NCBI GenBank assembly: GCA_965230565.1
Contig: CBDDLH010000016.1
Coordinates: 1,116,001 to 1,180,000 of the forward strand
Direction: 5' to 3'
Origin: BCD1 sp965230565
GTDB lineage: Bacteria > Bacteroidota > Bacteroidia > Chitinophagales > Saprospiraceae
Length of the DNA stretch: 64,000 bases
The translations under genes and the position numbers were made by a program. Below, piece after piece: positions 1 to 9,122 of this stretch (position 1 is the stretch's first letter; each line of letters opens with the position of its first letter). The notes beneath the pieces were generated by a model. The model was given only the letters and a program-made list of their open reading frames with translations. It was not told where the DNA came from and did no database searches.

Positions 1-1
1 T

Positions 2-1396
2 TGTAATGCCATTATTCCTCAGTCAGGGAATGTGCTATTGAGCATTATTGACCAGGGAACGGCTATTACTTCAGCGCCCGTTTTTGTCTCTACTTCAAGC
101 CACCCGCTTATTGGTGCATGGGTTGATGGACATGTCACCTTGACCGATGGCACCAATACTTATGAATACGATGTTACAGAATTTGACAACATCATCGCCG
201 ATGTAGCCTTTGGAACTTACGATTATACATTCTCGCAGGCAGGGGGTTGTTACCCGGACGTAACGGGTACTGTGACTGTCGACTGTGAATCAATTATTCC
301 GCAGTCCGGGAATATCTTTTTGAGTATTATCGATCAGGGTACGGCTATTACTTCGGCGCCTGTTTTTGTCTCTACTTCAAGCCATCCGCTTATTGGAGCA
401 TGGGTTGATGGACATGTGACTTTGACCGACGGCACCAATACTTATGAATACGATGTCACAGAATTTGACAACATCATCGCCGATGTGGCCTTTGGAACTT
501 ACGATTATACATTCTCGCAGGCAGGCGGCTGCTTCCCGGAGGTAACGGGTACTGTGACTGTCGACTGTGAATCAATTATTCCGCAGTCCGGGAATATCTT
601 TTTGAGCATCATTGACCAGGGAACGGCTATTACTTCGGCACCTGTTTTTGTCTCTACATCCAGCCATCCTTTGATTGGTGCATGGGTTGATGGGCATGTG
701 ACTTTGACCGATGGCACCAATACTTATGAATACGATGTCACAGAATTTGACAACATCATCGCCGATGTAGCCTTTGGCACTTATGAGTATACATTCTCTC
801 AGGCAGGCGGCTGCTTCCCGGAGGTAACGGGCACGGTGACTGTCGACTGTGAATCAATTATTCCACAGTCCGGGAATATCTTTTTGAGCATCATTGATCA
901 GGGTACAGTCATTGAGATTGATACTTCCGTGACCCAGGAAAGTAACGTCTTAACAGCCAACGCAGCGGGCCTTTCTTATCAATGGGTAGATTGTAACAAT
1001 GACAACGCTCCAATTGAAGGAGAAACCAATCAATCCTTTACAGCAATGAGTAACGGTAGTTATGCCGTAATCATCACAGATAGCAACTGCCCAGATAGTC
1101 CTGAAATGTCATCCTGCTATGAGGTTACTTCCGTTAACACTTTTGATCTTGATCCTTCATTAAGCCTGACCATGTATCCAAATCCCGTAATGGATGATGT
1201 GACTATTTCTCTTGAGGAGGCTCATGCAAATATTGAGGTTCAGGTTTTCACAGTAACTGGACAACTGGTGAAATTGACGAAAGTTAGCAATACCTCTGAG
1301 TTTAGCATTGACATGGCAGAATTATCATCAGGAACCTATTTGATAAAGGTCAACGCTGATGAATTTGTACATTCATCTATTCTGGTAAAAGAATAG
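2..1396 (+). CDS. Repetitive T9SS-exported protein, 5' end outside window
   Basis: The reading frame is open to the left edge of the window, so the N-terminus is missing; 464 residues are visible. It holds three near-identical units of 94 residues (from 'SIIDQGTAITSAPVF' to 'SIIPQSGNIFL'), followed by a short non-repeat module and a C-terminal type A T9SS sorting domain ('LTMYPNPVMDDVTISL' ... 'SSGTYLIKV'). Known of the family: such domains direct export across the outer membrane by the type IX system and are cleaved or anchored at the surface. The repeat unit carries two cysteines ('GGCYP', 'VDCES') and looks like an Ig-like or beta-sandwich surface module, which is inference. I do not recognise the repeat family. 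GTG at 32 could be read as a start, but the repeat sequence continues upstream of it, so it is not one. Confidence 0.85.
   Translation, partial: CNAIIPQSGNVLLSIIDQGTAITSAPVFVSTSSHPLIGAWVDGHVTLTDGTNTYEYDVTEFDNIIADVAFGTYDYTFSQAGGCYPDVTGTVTVDCESIIPQSGNIFLSIIDQGTAITSAPVFVSTSSHPLIGAWVDGHVTLTDGTNTYEYDVTEFDNIIADVAFGTYDYTFSQAGGCFPEVTGTVTVDCESIIPQSGNIFLSIIDQGTAITSAPVFVSTSSHPLIGAWVDGHVTLTDGTNTYEYDVTEFDNIIADVAFGTYEYTFSQAGGCFPEVTGTVTVDCESIIPQSGNIFLSIIDQGTVIEIDTSVTQESNVLTANAAGLSYQWVDCNNDNAPIEGETNQSFTAMSNGSYAVIITDSNCPDSPEMSSCYEVTSVNTFDLDPSLSLTMYPNPVMDDVTISLEEAHANIEVQVFTVTGQLVKLTKVSNTSEFSIDMAELSSGTYLIKVNADEFVHSSILVKE
41..886 (+). repeat. Three tandem 282-bp coding repeats
   Basis: Units start at 41, 323 and 605, each at the codon for the first residue of 'SIIDQG', with a fourth partial start at 887. 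The period is exactly 282 bp (94 codons). The copies are almost identical in DNA, including at synonymous positions, which points to recent duplication or ongoing homogenisation. Confidence 0.9.
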
Positions 1397-1433
1397 CATC
1401 CTTTGGCCCGGCGAACAATGGGAATTTAATATC

Positions 1434-1483
1434 AAAAGAGGTTTTAGCTAGTAAATTTTATTGAATTGGCTAAAGCCTCTTTT
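1434..1483 (+). terminator. Hairpin terminator after the repeat protein
   Basis: Arms 1434-1448 (AAAAGAGGTTTTAGC) and 1469-1483 (GCTAAAGCCTCTTTT) pair with a single G-U wobble and end in a T run. It lies 38 bp after the stop and 15 bp before the next gene. Confidence 0.7.
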
Positions 1484-1497
1484 AAAATGAATAAATT

Positions 1498-3165
1498 ATG
1501 AAAAAGGTCTTTACTTCCGTTTTAATGTTGTTGAGTTTTACAACATCTATATTCTCTCAGGCCGGAGAACTGGATCCTTCCTTTGCCGATGGAGGAATCC
1601 TGACCTGGAACGTCAGTGGAAACCACAATAACGGCCATGGTATTGCAGTCCAGCCAGATGGCAAAATCCTTATTGCTTTAACCGGCGGATTTCCTGAAGA
1701 TAATGAGTTTGATATTGGCATAGTCAGGATAAATGAAGATGGCTCTATTGATTCTACTTTTTCCCACGATGGGATTTACCACCTGGACAACCCTGTTGGT
1801 TCAGACCTGGTATATCATCTGGAACTTTTAGATGATGGAAATATCATGGTAGCAGGAGGATATGCAACAGAAGCCTACGATCAGGATTTTATTCTTATCA
1901 GATTAAAATCAGATGGTTCTCCTGATGCTTCCTTTGGCGAGAACGGATTGGCTATTCATTCCATTGGCAGTGAGGAGGACTATGCCAGATGTATCACGTT
2001 TGACCAAAATGGAAAAATTCTCGTCGGAGGCATTAGCTATAACCCGGATCCTGAAGTTTATGAGATCAGACACGTAATCAGCCGGTTTAATACAAATGGT
2101 TCGATAGATACCACTTTTGGGATAAATGGAAACTTTGTTTGGAACAACGGAGGTATTTATAACGAAACCTGGAATATCGAGGTTGCTGATGACGGGAATA
2201 TCCTCACCTCAGGAAAGACCTCTCCGAATGGTACAGACAGAATGTGTATCTACAAGGTTTTGGAAGATGGAAGTGCTTTTGATACCACCTTTGCCAATTC
2301 AGGAGAAATGCTGGCTACATTTGGTTCAATGGCATACGGAATGATCATTCACTCAAATGGCAACCTCCTTATTACCGGCCCGAACTATAATGTTGAAGGA
2401 GCTGATCTGGTTGTATTGGCTTACGATCAGGATGGAGCATTGAATACCGATTTTGGTCAGGAAGGTGTATTCCTTATTGATGTCCATGCGGTTGACATTG
2501 GGTTAAACCTCATTGAACAAAGCGATGGCAAAATTATTGCCGTTGGAGAGTCAGGGGCGCAATTATTTGGTACTCCCCCAAGAGGATTCTTTTCGACAAG
2601 AATGTTTGCTGACGGGGCACTAGATACCTCCTGGGGAGGAGAAGGCCATGTTACCAATGTAACAGGTTGGATGGGATGGGCCAGTGATGTGGCTATACAA
2701 CCAGATGGAAAAGTCCTTTTGACCGGTGTAACAGCGAACGATTATAATGAATTACAAGTAATCAGATACGGCAATTACATCGATGCCGATATGGATGGTT
2801 ATGAATTGAACGAGGACTGTAACGATCAGGTTTTTGAAATTAACCCTGGAGCCGAAGAAATTGCCAATAATGGTATTGATGAAGATTGTGATGGGATGGA
2901 CTTACTCGTTGGAATAGATGAGGTTAATTCTACTGACTTATTCGAATTATTCCCAAATCCTGCTACCACCATTGTTCAACTTCAACCCAACCCTGGTTCA
3001 CCAACAATTCAAAAACTCGAACTGGTTGATTACACAGGAAGGGTTATTCGTGAACTGGATTCAGAAGTAAGGAATATTCCTATCGTGGATCTTCCTGCTG
3101 GAATTTGGTTTTTCAGAATTTATACCAATGAAGGCCTTTTTATTAAAAAATTGGTCAAAACCTAA
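1498..3165 (+). CDS. Secreted delta-60 repeat / MopE-motif protein with T9SS type A domain
   Basis: 555 residues. The signal peptide (residues 1-21) ends 'SIFSQ'. It is followed by about seven delta-60 repeats, recognised by the recurring 'xDxSFxxxG' motif (LDPSFADGG, IDSTFSHDG, PDASFGENG, IDTTFGING, FDTTFANSG, LNTDFGQEG, LDTSWGGEG). These form a beta-propeller-like exported module of unknown ligand. Near residues 430-470 is a MopE-type metal-binding motif ('DADMDGYELNEDCND...NNGIDEDCDG'). The C-terminus is a type A T9SS sorting domain ('LFPNPATTIVQLQPNP'). The next gene encodes a close paralogue 6 bp downstream, so the two are probably co-transcribed. Function unknown; a surface-exposed repeat protein is the safest description. 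Confidence 0.88.
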   Translation: MKKVFTSVLMLLSFTTSIFSQAGELDPSFADGGILTWNVSGNHNNGHGIAVQPDGKILIALTGGFPEDNEFDIGIVRINEDGSIDSTFSHDGIYHLDNPVGSDLVYHLELLDDGNIMVAGGYATEAYDQDFILIRLKSDGSPDASFGENGLAIHSIGSEEDYARCITFDQNGKILVGGISYNPDPEVYEIRHVISRFNTNGSIDTTFGINGNFVWNNGGIYNETWNIEVADDGNILTSGKTSPNGTDRMCIYKVLEDGSAFDTTFANSGEMLATFGSMAYGMIIHSNGNLLITGPNYNVEGADLVVLAYDQDGALNTDFGQEGVFLIDVHAVDIGLNLIEQSDGKIIAVGESGAQLFGTPPRGFFSTRMFADGALDTSWGGEGHVTNVTGWMGWASDVAIQPDGKVLLTGVTANDYNELQVIRYGNYIDADMDGYELNEDCNDQVFEINPGAEEIANNGIDEDCDGMDLLVGIDEVNSTDLFELFPNPATTIVQLQPNPGSPTIQKLELVDYTGRVIRELDSEVRNIPIVDLPAGIWFFRIYTNEGLFIKKLVKT

Positions 3166-3171
3166 ATAATA

Positions 3172-4857
3172 ATGAATCTAAGAATTCTATCGTACTTCAT
3201 TTTTCACTGGTTGCTGATTTCAACAGTTTTTGGACAATCTGGTTATCTGGATCCAAGTTTTGCAGATGAAGGTATCATGACTTGGAATGTCAGTGGAAAG
3301 CAGGATAACGGACATGGTATCGGAGTGCAAAGTGACGGAAAAATCGTCGTTGCAAGTTCAGGAGAGTTTTTTGATATTTTCGGTTTTAATATTGGCGTAG
3401 TTCGGCTTACCGAAGATGGAAATATTGATTCCACTTTTGCTGATAACGGCAAGTTCCTTTTTGGCGATGAATCTTCTTCAGGGTTTATTTATCACCTGGA
3501 GGTTTTATCTGATGATAAAATACTTGTTGCCGGTGGGTACTCCGTTGACGGAAGTCTTAATCAGGAACTGATAATCATCAAACTTCTGGCTGATGGCACA
3601 CCTGATACATCCTTTGGAGACGATGGTGTAGTGCTTCAACAAATAGATGATGGCGAGGACTACATTCATTCCTTTGTCATAGATTATAAGGACAGGATCG
3701 TTGCCGGGGGAACATGCAACATTGCGGGAAGTGTCTACAGTAAGAACTTTGTGGCCCGTTTTGAGCCAAACGGAATCGCGGATACTTCTTTTGCAGATAA
3801 TGGAGTCTTCATCTGGAACGAAAACGATAATTACAACGATGTCTGGGATGTAGCAGTATCTGAAGATCGTGCCATTTTCGCTTCAGGAAGAGGCAAACCT
3901 TTTGGGACCGACCGACTTTCTGTTTACAAAATCCTGGAGGATGGCAGTTCACTGGATTCCACCTTTGCGGATAATGGAGAGTTATTTGCTCCATTTCAGG
4001 GTACAGCGTATGGGATGATCATTCACTCCAACGGCAACATTCTCATTTCCGGACCTAACTATAATGTGAATGGTGCAGACCTGGTGGTATTAGCTTATCA
4101 TCAGGATGGTACTGCTAATACAGATTTTGGCCAGGATGGAGTTTTCATGATCGATGTAAATGCCAATGATATAGGTTTAAATCTGATCGAACAACCAGAT
4201 GGAAAAATCATCGCTTTTGGTGAATCAGGAGGACAGCTTTTCTCTCCACCTCCCAGGGCATTCTTTTCTGTTAGAATGGATGAGAACGGAAACATTGACG
4301 ATACCTGGGGTGATCAGGGTTATGTAGTAACTGAAACAGGGTGGATGGCATGGGCCAGTGACGCGGCAATACAGGATGATGGGAAAATTTTACTGGCCGG
4401 ACTTTCGGCTGAGGACAACAACGACCTACAGGTAGTTAGATATGGGAATTTTATCGACGCTGACATGGATGGTTTCGGTATGGGAGAAGATTGTAATGAC
4501 CTTATATTTGAAATAAATCCAGGGGCAGAAGAAATTGCCAACAATGGCATTGATGAAGATTGTGACGGGATGGATTTACTTGTAGGCAATCAAAACATTG
4601 AAAAGGACATTGACATAATTATTTATCCAAACCCGGTTGAAGGAGAACTTCAGGTTAAACTATCTGAAATAAATCAGGAAGTAATTACTATTGAAATAAT
4701 AGATGGGGCTGGAAAATTAGTGTTGCCTGCTTCCCGTCCAGTTTTTTATCAAGATCCAGCCATCAGAATAAATATGGCTGATTTACCTTCAGGGTTGTAT
4801 CTGATCAGAATACATACCAGCTCCGGCATAATCAATAAGCGAGTGGTAAAAAGTTAG
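3172..4857 (+). CDS. Secreted delta-60 repeat / MopE-motif protein, tandem paralogue
   Basis: 561 residues, collinear with the preceding gene: signal peptide ending 'VFGQ', delta-60 repeats (LDPSFADEG, IDSTFADNG, PDTSFGDDG, ADTSFADNG, LDSTFADNG, ANTDFGQDG, IDDTWGDQG), the same MopE-type motif ('DEDCDGMDLLVG') and a type A sorting domain ('IYPNPVEGELQV' ... 'PSGLYLIRI'). The two proteins are most similar in the middle and around the MopE motif and diverge in the signal peptide and C-terminal domain. This fits an old tandem duplication followed by divergence of the ends. The next gene starts 4 bp after its stop, giving a tight three-gene run. Confidence 0.88.
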   Translation: MNLRILSYFIFHWLLISTVFGQSGYLDPSFADEGIMTWNVSGKQDNGHGIGVQSDGKIVVASSGEFFDIFGFNIGVVRLTEDGNIDSTFADNGKFLFGDESSSGFIYHLEVLSDDKILVAGGYSVDGSLNQELIIIKLLADGTPDTSFGDDGVVLQQIDDGEDYIHSFVIDYKDRIVAGGTCNIAGSVYSKNFVARFEPNGIADTSFADNGVFIWNENDNYNDVWDVAVSEDRAIFASGRGKPFGTDRLSVYKILEDGSSLDSTFADNGELFAPFQGTAYGMIIHSNGNILISGPNYNVNGADLVVLAYHQDGTANTDFGQDGVFMIDVNANDIGLNLIEQPDGKIIAFGESGGQLFSPPPRAFFSVRMDENGNIDDTWGDQGYVVTETGWMAWASDAAIQDDGKILLAGLSAEDNNDLQVVRYGNFIDADMDGFGMGEDCNDLIFEINPGAEEIANNGIDEDCDGMDLLVGNQNIEKDIDIIIYPNPVEGELQVKLSEINQEVITIEIIDGAGKLVLPASRPVFYQDPAIRINMADLPSGLYLIRIHTSSGIINKRVVKS

Positions 4858-4861
4858 AAAA

Positions 4862-6811
4862 ATGAAATTTAATTTTTATAAATATTTTACCTTCTTAGTT
4901 TGCATTTTTGTCTCACTGGCATCCTTACAATCGCAAAACCTCATTGCTGATCCAGGCTTCGAAGATTGGGATGGAACCATTGGTCCAAATCCCAACACAT
5001 TAGGAGGGCTGACCTATTGGTATAATGCCAATGGTACTCCGGATCACCATCACCAATTAAATCCACCGGGAAGTAATCTTACAAGTCTTCAGGATTGTCC
5101 AACGGGTAATGGTAATACCTGGTGTGGAGAACCCTGGGAAGGTCAGGGCGTTTTGGGGTGCTGGAAAGGTAATGGACCTGATGGCTCGAGGGAATGGGCG
5201 GGCATTCAATTATCTGAACCAATGGTTGCTGGAGGATGTTATGAGGTTTCCTTTTGGATTCAAAATAAAAAAGATAAACCCGATAATCAATTTGTGAGCA
5301 ACCAGTGGGGCATATACTTTGATCACACAGTGACCCCCTTTTTCAATCCAAATCTGGCTAACTATGCAGCGATGTCTGACCATTGGGTGGCTTGCGAAGA
5401 AGTGATAGAAGGAAGCGAATGGCAAAAACTGGAATTTGAATACCAGGCAAGTGAAGATTTTGAATATGCCTATATCGGTTTCATGGGAGATTTTTCGACT
5501 TCGACCTATTCTGTTCCGAATGATAATTATCTACTCGGATATTATGTCTGGATAGATGAAGTGATAATAACCAGAATAGATCCTCAATTAACCATAACTG
5601 AGGACATCTCTATTTGTCCGGGTGAATCCGTCACTCTTGAAGCCTCTTCTAATTTTCCAATTTTATGGGAAGACACTGATAGCTCAGAAAACACTCGTGA
5701 AGTTTCACCAGATGAAACAACTGTTTATTATGTTCACACGTTAGACAGCACACTTTGTACCCAAAGAGATTCTATTACCGTAACAGTCATTCAAAAGGAA
5801 GAAATTAATTTTACAGAATCATTGGTTTGTGAAGGAGCTAATCCTTTCATTCTGGATGGAAACCTCCCACCCGGCACCTGGGACGGCCCTGGGATTATTG
5901 ATTCTAATTCCGGGTTATTTGACCCGGGTATTTCAGGCTCGGGAATCATACCCATCACCTACCTTTCGGATGCCGATTGTAGCGAGGATTTTATTTTACT
6001 AATTGAAGTTCTTCCTCCACCGCTAATAGATTTCGAAGCAGATGTTTTGGAGGGATGCCCTCCCCTGGAGGTCCAATTTTCAGATCTTAGTCCAAGTCAG
6101 GGAACAACCTATCATTGGGATTTTGGAAACGGGTTAACAGATTCTGAAACCCAAACAACTTCAGTAATCTACTCAAATGCAGGATTTTATGATGTTTCCC
6201 TTGAAGTTGAATATTCCGAGCATTGCCAAAATATTCAAACCATTGCGGAATTGATAGAGGTATTTGAACAACCCATTGCCAATTTCACAACTTCCCCATC
6301 CAATCCTTCAAACCTCAGCCCGGCTGTGCAATTCAATGACATTTCTTCCGGAAGTATCATTGGCTGGTCCTGGGATTTTGGGAATGGCGAAACAGCGAGC
6401 AATGGTTTAGCTTCAACCCAATATGAAATGCCTGGGATTTATGAAATCGAACTCAAAGTTTTATCCTTTGATGGGTGTCAGGATTCCCTTACTCAAAGTA
6501 TAACCGTTAAAAGCCTGGTGAATTTTTATATTCCCAATGCCTTTTCCCCCAATAATGACGGGATCAATGATCAATTTGAAATTTTTCCTGTCGGACCAAT
6601 TCAGAATTTCAAATTAACTGTTTTCGATCGATGGGGAGGAACCATTTTTGTCAGCACGGACATTTCGAACTTCTGGGATGGTGATCTGGCTAGCGGAAAA
6701 AAAGCTGATGTGGGTGTTTACACCTACTTGATAGAATATGATTATCCGGGGGTTGATCCAAAGTTGAATTTAACAGGGGTAGAAAAGGGGGATATTTTGT
6801 TATTGAGGTAA
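4862..6811 (+). CDS. Secreted PKD-domain protein with T9SS type B (gliding-associated) C-terminus
   Basis: 649 residues. The signal peptide ends near 'SLQSQ' (about residue 25). Residues 26-240 form a beta-sandwich of the carbohydrate-binding type often found in exported Bacteroidota proteins ('IADPGFEDWDG' ... 'VWIDEVIITRID'). Ig-like segments follow, with 'ICPGESVTLEASS' and 'LVCEGANPF', then two PKD domains marked by 'YHWDFGNG' and 'WSWDFGNG'. The last 90 residues are the gliding-motility-associated C-terminal domain ('YIPNAFSPNNDGINDQFEI', 'FDRWGG', 'FWDGDLASGK'), a type B T9SS signal. Its 3' end is 21 bp from the convergent dnaG. Probably a surface adhesin or polysaccharide-binding protein, which is inference. 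Confidence 0.88.
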   Translation: MKFNFYKYFTFLVCIFVSLASLQSQNLIADPGFEDWDGTIGPNPNTLGGLTYWYNANGTPDHHHQLNPPGSNLTSLQDCPTGNGNTWCGEPWEGQGVLGCWKGNGPDGSREWAGIQLSEPMVAGGCYEVSFWIQNKKDKPDNQFVSNQWGIYFDHTVTPFFNPNLANYAAMSDHWVACEEVIEGSEWQKLEFEYQASEDFEYAYIGFMGDFSTSTYSVPNDNYLLGYYVWIDEVIITRIDPQLTITEDISICPGESVTLEASSNFPILWEDTDSSENTREVSPDETTVYYVHTLDSTLCTQRDSITVTVIQKEEINFTESLVCEGANPFILDGNLPPGTWDGPGIIDSNSGLFDPGISGSGIIPITYLSDADCSEDFILLIEVLPPPLIDFEADVLEGCPPLEVQFSDLSPSQGTTYHWDFGNGLTDSETQTTSVIYSNAGFYDVSLEVEYSEHCQNIQTIAELIEVFEQPIANFTTSPSNPSNLSPAVQFNDISSGSIIGWSWDFGNGETASNGLASTQYEMPGIYEIELKVLSFDGCQDSLTQSITVKSLVNFYIPNAFSPNNDGINDQFEIFPVGPIQNFKLTVFDRWGGTIFVSTDISNFWDGDLASGKKADVGVYTYLIEYDYPGVDPKLNLTGVEKGDILLLR

Positions 6812-6832
6812 TTGTTGCAAAAGGATCGAAGG

Positions 6833-8878
6833 TTATTTGATAATAACAGCCCCCAACTGCGCAGCCAGATCATTCCTGATATCCGTTAGTTTTTTCTGAA
6901 CCTGCAAATACCTGATAGCTTCTTCATGATCTCCGGCTTCACTGAGTTCCTTGATTTTCTTCATATTCTTTTCACATATTCGGGTGATCTTTCTGAGTCT
7001 GAAATGCATTAAAGCCTTGTGGCTGTCCTTTTTGAAGTTATTATCAGGAGCTTTTTGATTGAGAAAAATATCCCATTTATTAAACCAGTTCTCACTGAAT
7101 TCATAAGGTGATGTCATTAAATTGACAGCCAGCACCTGAATCTTTTGATCCGGGTGGTTTAGAAAATATTTGGAACTGATTTCCTTACCTTGAGACAATA
7201 ATTCCTGACATTCATGTGCAATAGCCTTATACAGCTGATTGTCAAAGTCATCAATGACGTCTTCAATATTTTCCAGTAAATAAGCCGCAACCGTGATGTT
7301 TTCCTCCTTATCGTAAATTTCCCCTCCTGACGAAATGAGGATCCTAACAATATCTTTTTCCTGGAATTCGTGGCCGGCTGCGGAGGGTTGTTTTGGCTTT
7401 TTCTCAGGTATGGCATCCGGAAATTCTTCTGGCGGGAAGCCCTGACCCTCATCAGGCATATACCCTGGCTCCTGTGTAGGGAAATCATTATCAATGCCCG
7501 GAAAGCTCTGTTGACGGGCACGATCTTCCATCCGCTGCTGACGCCTCCGCTCAATTTCTTTTTCCTGCTGGCGTCGCTTCATTTGAGAAGCTACTGCCTT
7601 ATTGGTTTCATTAATAAGCAGATCTTCATCAACTTCAAATAACCTCGAGCACTCCTTGACAAAAAGAGAACGCTTTAAGGGATCGGGTATCCTCGCAATA
7701 CTACTCACGATTTCCTTGATCAGCCCCGCACGTTTGATAGGGTCGTTTCCTGCTTCTTTCAACAGCAGGTCAGCCTTTAAAAGGATAAAATCTTTGGCTT
7801 CCGGACCATTGATGTATTCCTGGAAAGCCGTGGTTCCGACCTTTTGTAAATATGAATCCGGGTCTTCTCCTTCGGGTAAAATGACGACCCTCACGTTCAG
7901 ATCCTGTTCAAGCAACATATCAATTCCCCTAAGCGCAGCTTTGATCCCTGCCGAATCACCGTCAAAAAGCACCTTCACATTGGAAGTATATCGTTTGATC
8001 AGGTGTATTTGCCCCGTGGTTAAGGAAGTACCTGATGAGGCAACGACATTTTCAATGCCGGCCTGATGCAATGAGATCACATCCGTATATCCTTCTACCA
8101 AAATACATTCATCCGCCTTTCGGATAGGTCCTTTGGCGAAATAGGCCCCATAAAGGACTTTGCTTTTGTGATAAATTTCCGTTTCCGGGGAATTGATGTA
8201 TTTGGGCGCTTTGACATCCTTGGCCATGATCCGGCCTGCAAGGGCTACAACCTTTCCGGAAAGGTTGTGGATCGTGAACATAACCCTGTTTCGGAAAAAG
8301 TCGCGGCCATGTTCGGTTGTGAGACCAAGCTGTCTGAGTAATTCGAGGTCATAGGAAGCCTTTTGGGCAGTCTTCGTAAAAATATCTCTGCCATCAGGGG
8401 CATAACCCAAACCGAATTTTTTAATGGTCTCTTCCCGAAATCCCCGCTCTTTGAAGTAATTCAAACCGATACTCTTGCCCATATCGGTTTCAAAAAGTTG
8501 TTTTTGATAATAATCTTTGGCAAAGTCGTTGACGAGAAAAAGGCTATCAGCTCGCTGTTGTCTCACTCGCTCTTCAGGAGAAACTTCATCCTCCTCAATC
8601 TCAATCCCGTATTTACCTGCCAGGTGCCGCAAGGCTTCGGGATAGGAAAACTGCTCGTGTTCCATTAAAAACTGCACGGCATTCCCACCTTTGCCACATC
8701 CAAAACACTTGTAGATATTTTTGGCAGGAGAAACGGTAAAGGAAGGCGTCTTCTCATTATGGAAAGGACAGAGTCCAATGAGATTAACTCCTCTCCTCTT
8801 CAGGCTAACGTAATCCTGAATCACATCCTCAACCCTCGCGGTCTCAAATATTTCCTGTACCGTTTTTTCTGAGATCAA
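6833..8878 (-). CDS. dnaG: DNA primase
   Basis: 681 residues, usual length for DnaG. It makes the RNA primers for replication. The N-terminal CHC2 zinc ribbon has ligands C37, H40, C58 and C61 ('LCPFHNEKTPSF', 'KCFGCGKGG'). The catalytic core follows, with the TOPRIM segment 'ILVEGYTDVI' and the acidic 'VLFDGDSAG'. After a Gln/Arg/Pro-rich linker (about residues 430-500) comes a C-terminal helicase-interaction region, which is poorly conserved as usual. ATG at 8878 gives 'MISEKTVQEIFETARVEDVI', a standard DnaG start. It stands alone on this strand, with a long palindrome just upstream. Confidence 0.97.
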   Translation of the reverse strand: MISEKTVQEIFETARVEDVIQDYVSLKRRGVNLIGLCPFHNEKTPSFTVSPAKNIYKCFGCGKGGNAVQFLMEHEQFSYPEALRHLAGKYGIEIEEDEVSPEERVRQQRADSLFLVNDFAKDYYQKQLFETDMGKSIGLNYFKERGFREETIKKFGLGYAPDGRDIFTKTAQKASYDLELLRQLGLTTEHGRDFFRNRVMFTIHNLSGKVVALAGRIMAKDVKAPKYINSPETEIYHKSKVLYGAYFAKGPIRKADECILVEGYTDVISLHQAGIENVVASSGTSLTTGQIHLIKRYTSNVKVLFDGDSAGIKAALRGIDMLLEQDLNVRVVILPEGEDPDSYLQKVGTTAFQEYINGPEAKDFILLKADLLLKEAGNDPIKRAGLIKEIVSSIARIPDPLKRSLFVKECSRLFEVDEDLLINETNKAVASQMKRRQQEKEIERRRQQRMEDRARQQSFPGIDNDFPTQEPGYMPDEGQGFPPEEFPDAIPEKKPKQPSAAGHEFQEKDIVRILISSGGEIYDKEENITVAAYLLENIEDVIDDFDNQLYKAIAHECQELLSQGKEISSKYFLNHPDQKIQVLAVNLMTSPYEFSENWFNKWDIFLNQKAPDNNFKKDSHKALMHFRLRKITRICEKNMKKIKELSEAGDHEEAIRYLQVQKKLTDIRNDLAAQLGAVIIK

Positions 8879-8920
8879 ATTTTAATAATTAGCGTATGAG
8901 TGAAAATTTGGCCGAAATTC

Positions 8921-8971
8921 GTACTCGCCGAATTCATTCGGCTCGTCGCACCGAATGAATTCGGTGAGTAC
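8921..8971. repeat. 51-bp imperfect palindrome upstream of dnaG
   Basis: Arms 8921-8941 and 8951-8971 (21 nt each, one mismatch; the core of each arm reads CCGAATTCATTCGG or its complement) enclose a 9-nt loop. It lies 43 bp upstream of the dnaG start. It could be a terminator-like hairpin, a protein-binding site or a small palindromic mobile repeat; the sequence does not decide. Confidence 0.7.
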
Positions 8972-9082
8972 GGTTTTTCCCCTAATGCTTTTCATTTATT
9001 TCTGGAATCTACATAAATCATTCATAAACACTCTACATGGGAAATTGCTGATGCTTAACAAGTTTAACTCAAAATCTTTAAT

Positions 9083-9117
9083 CAGCAACCTGTAACTCGT
9101 AACACGCAACTCGCAAC
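9083..9117. repeat. Heptamer array, 5 units (NNGYAAC)
   Basis: Five uninterrupted 7-bp units: CAGCAAC, CTGTAAC, TCGTAAC, ACGCAAC, TCGCAAC. The last three or four bases are fixed and the first two vary. The array ends 5 bp from the stop codon of the minus-strand FtsE-like gene. Confidence 0.75.
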
Positions 9118-9122
9118 CCCAC

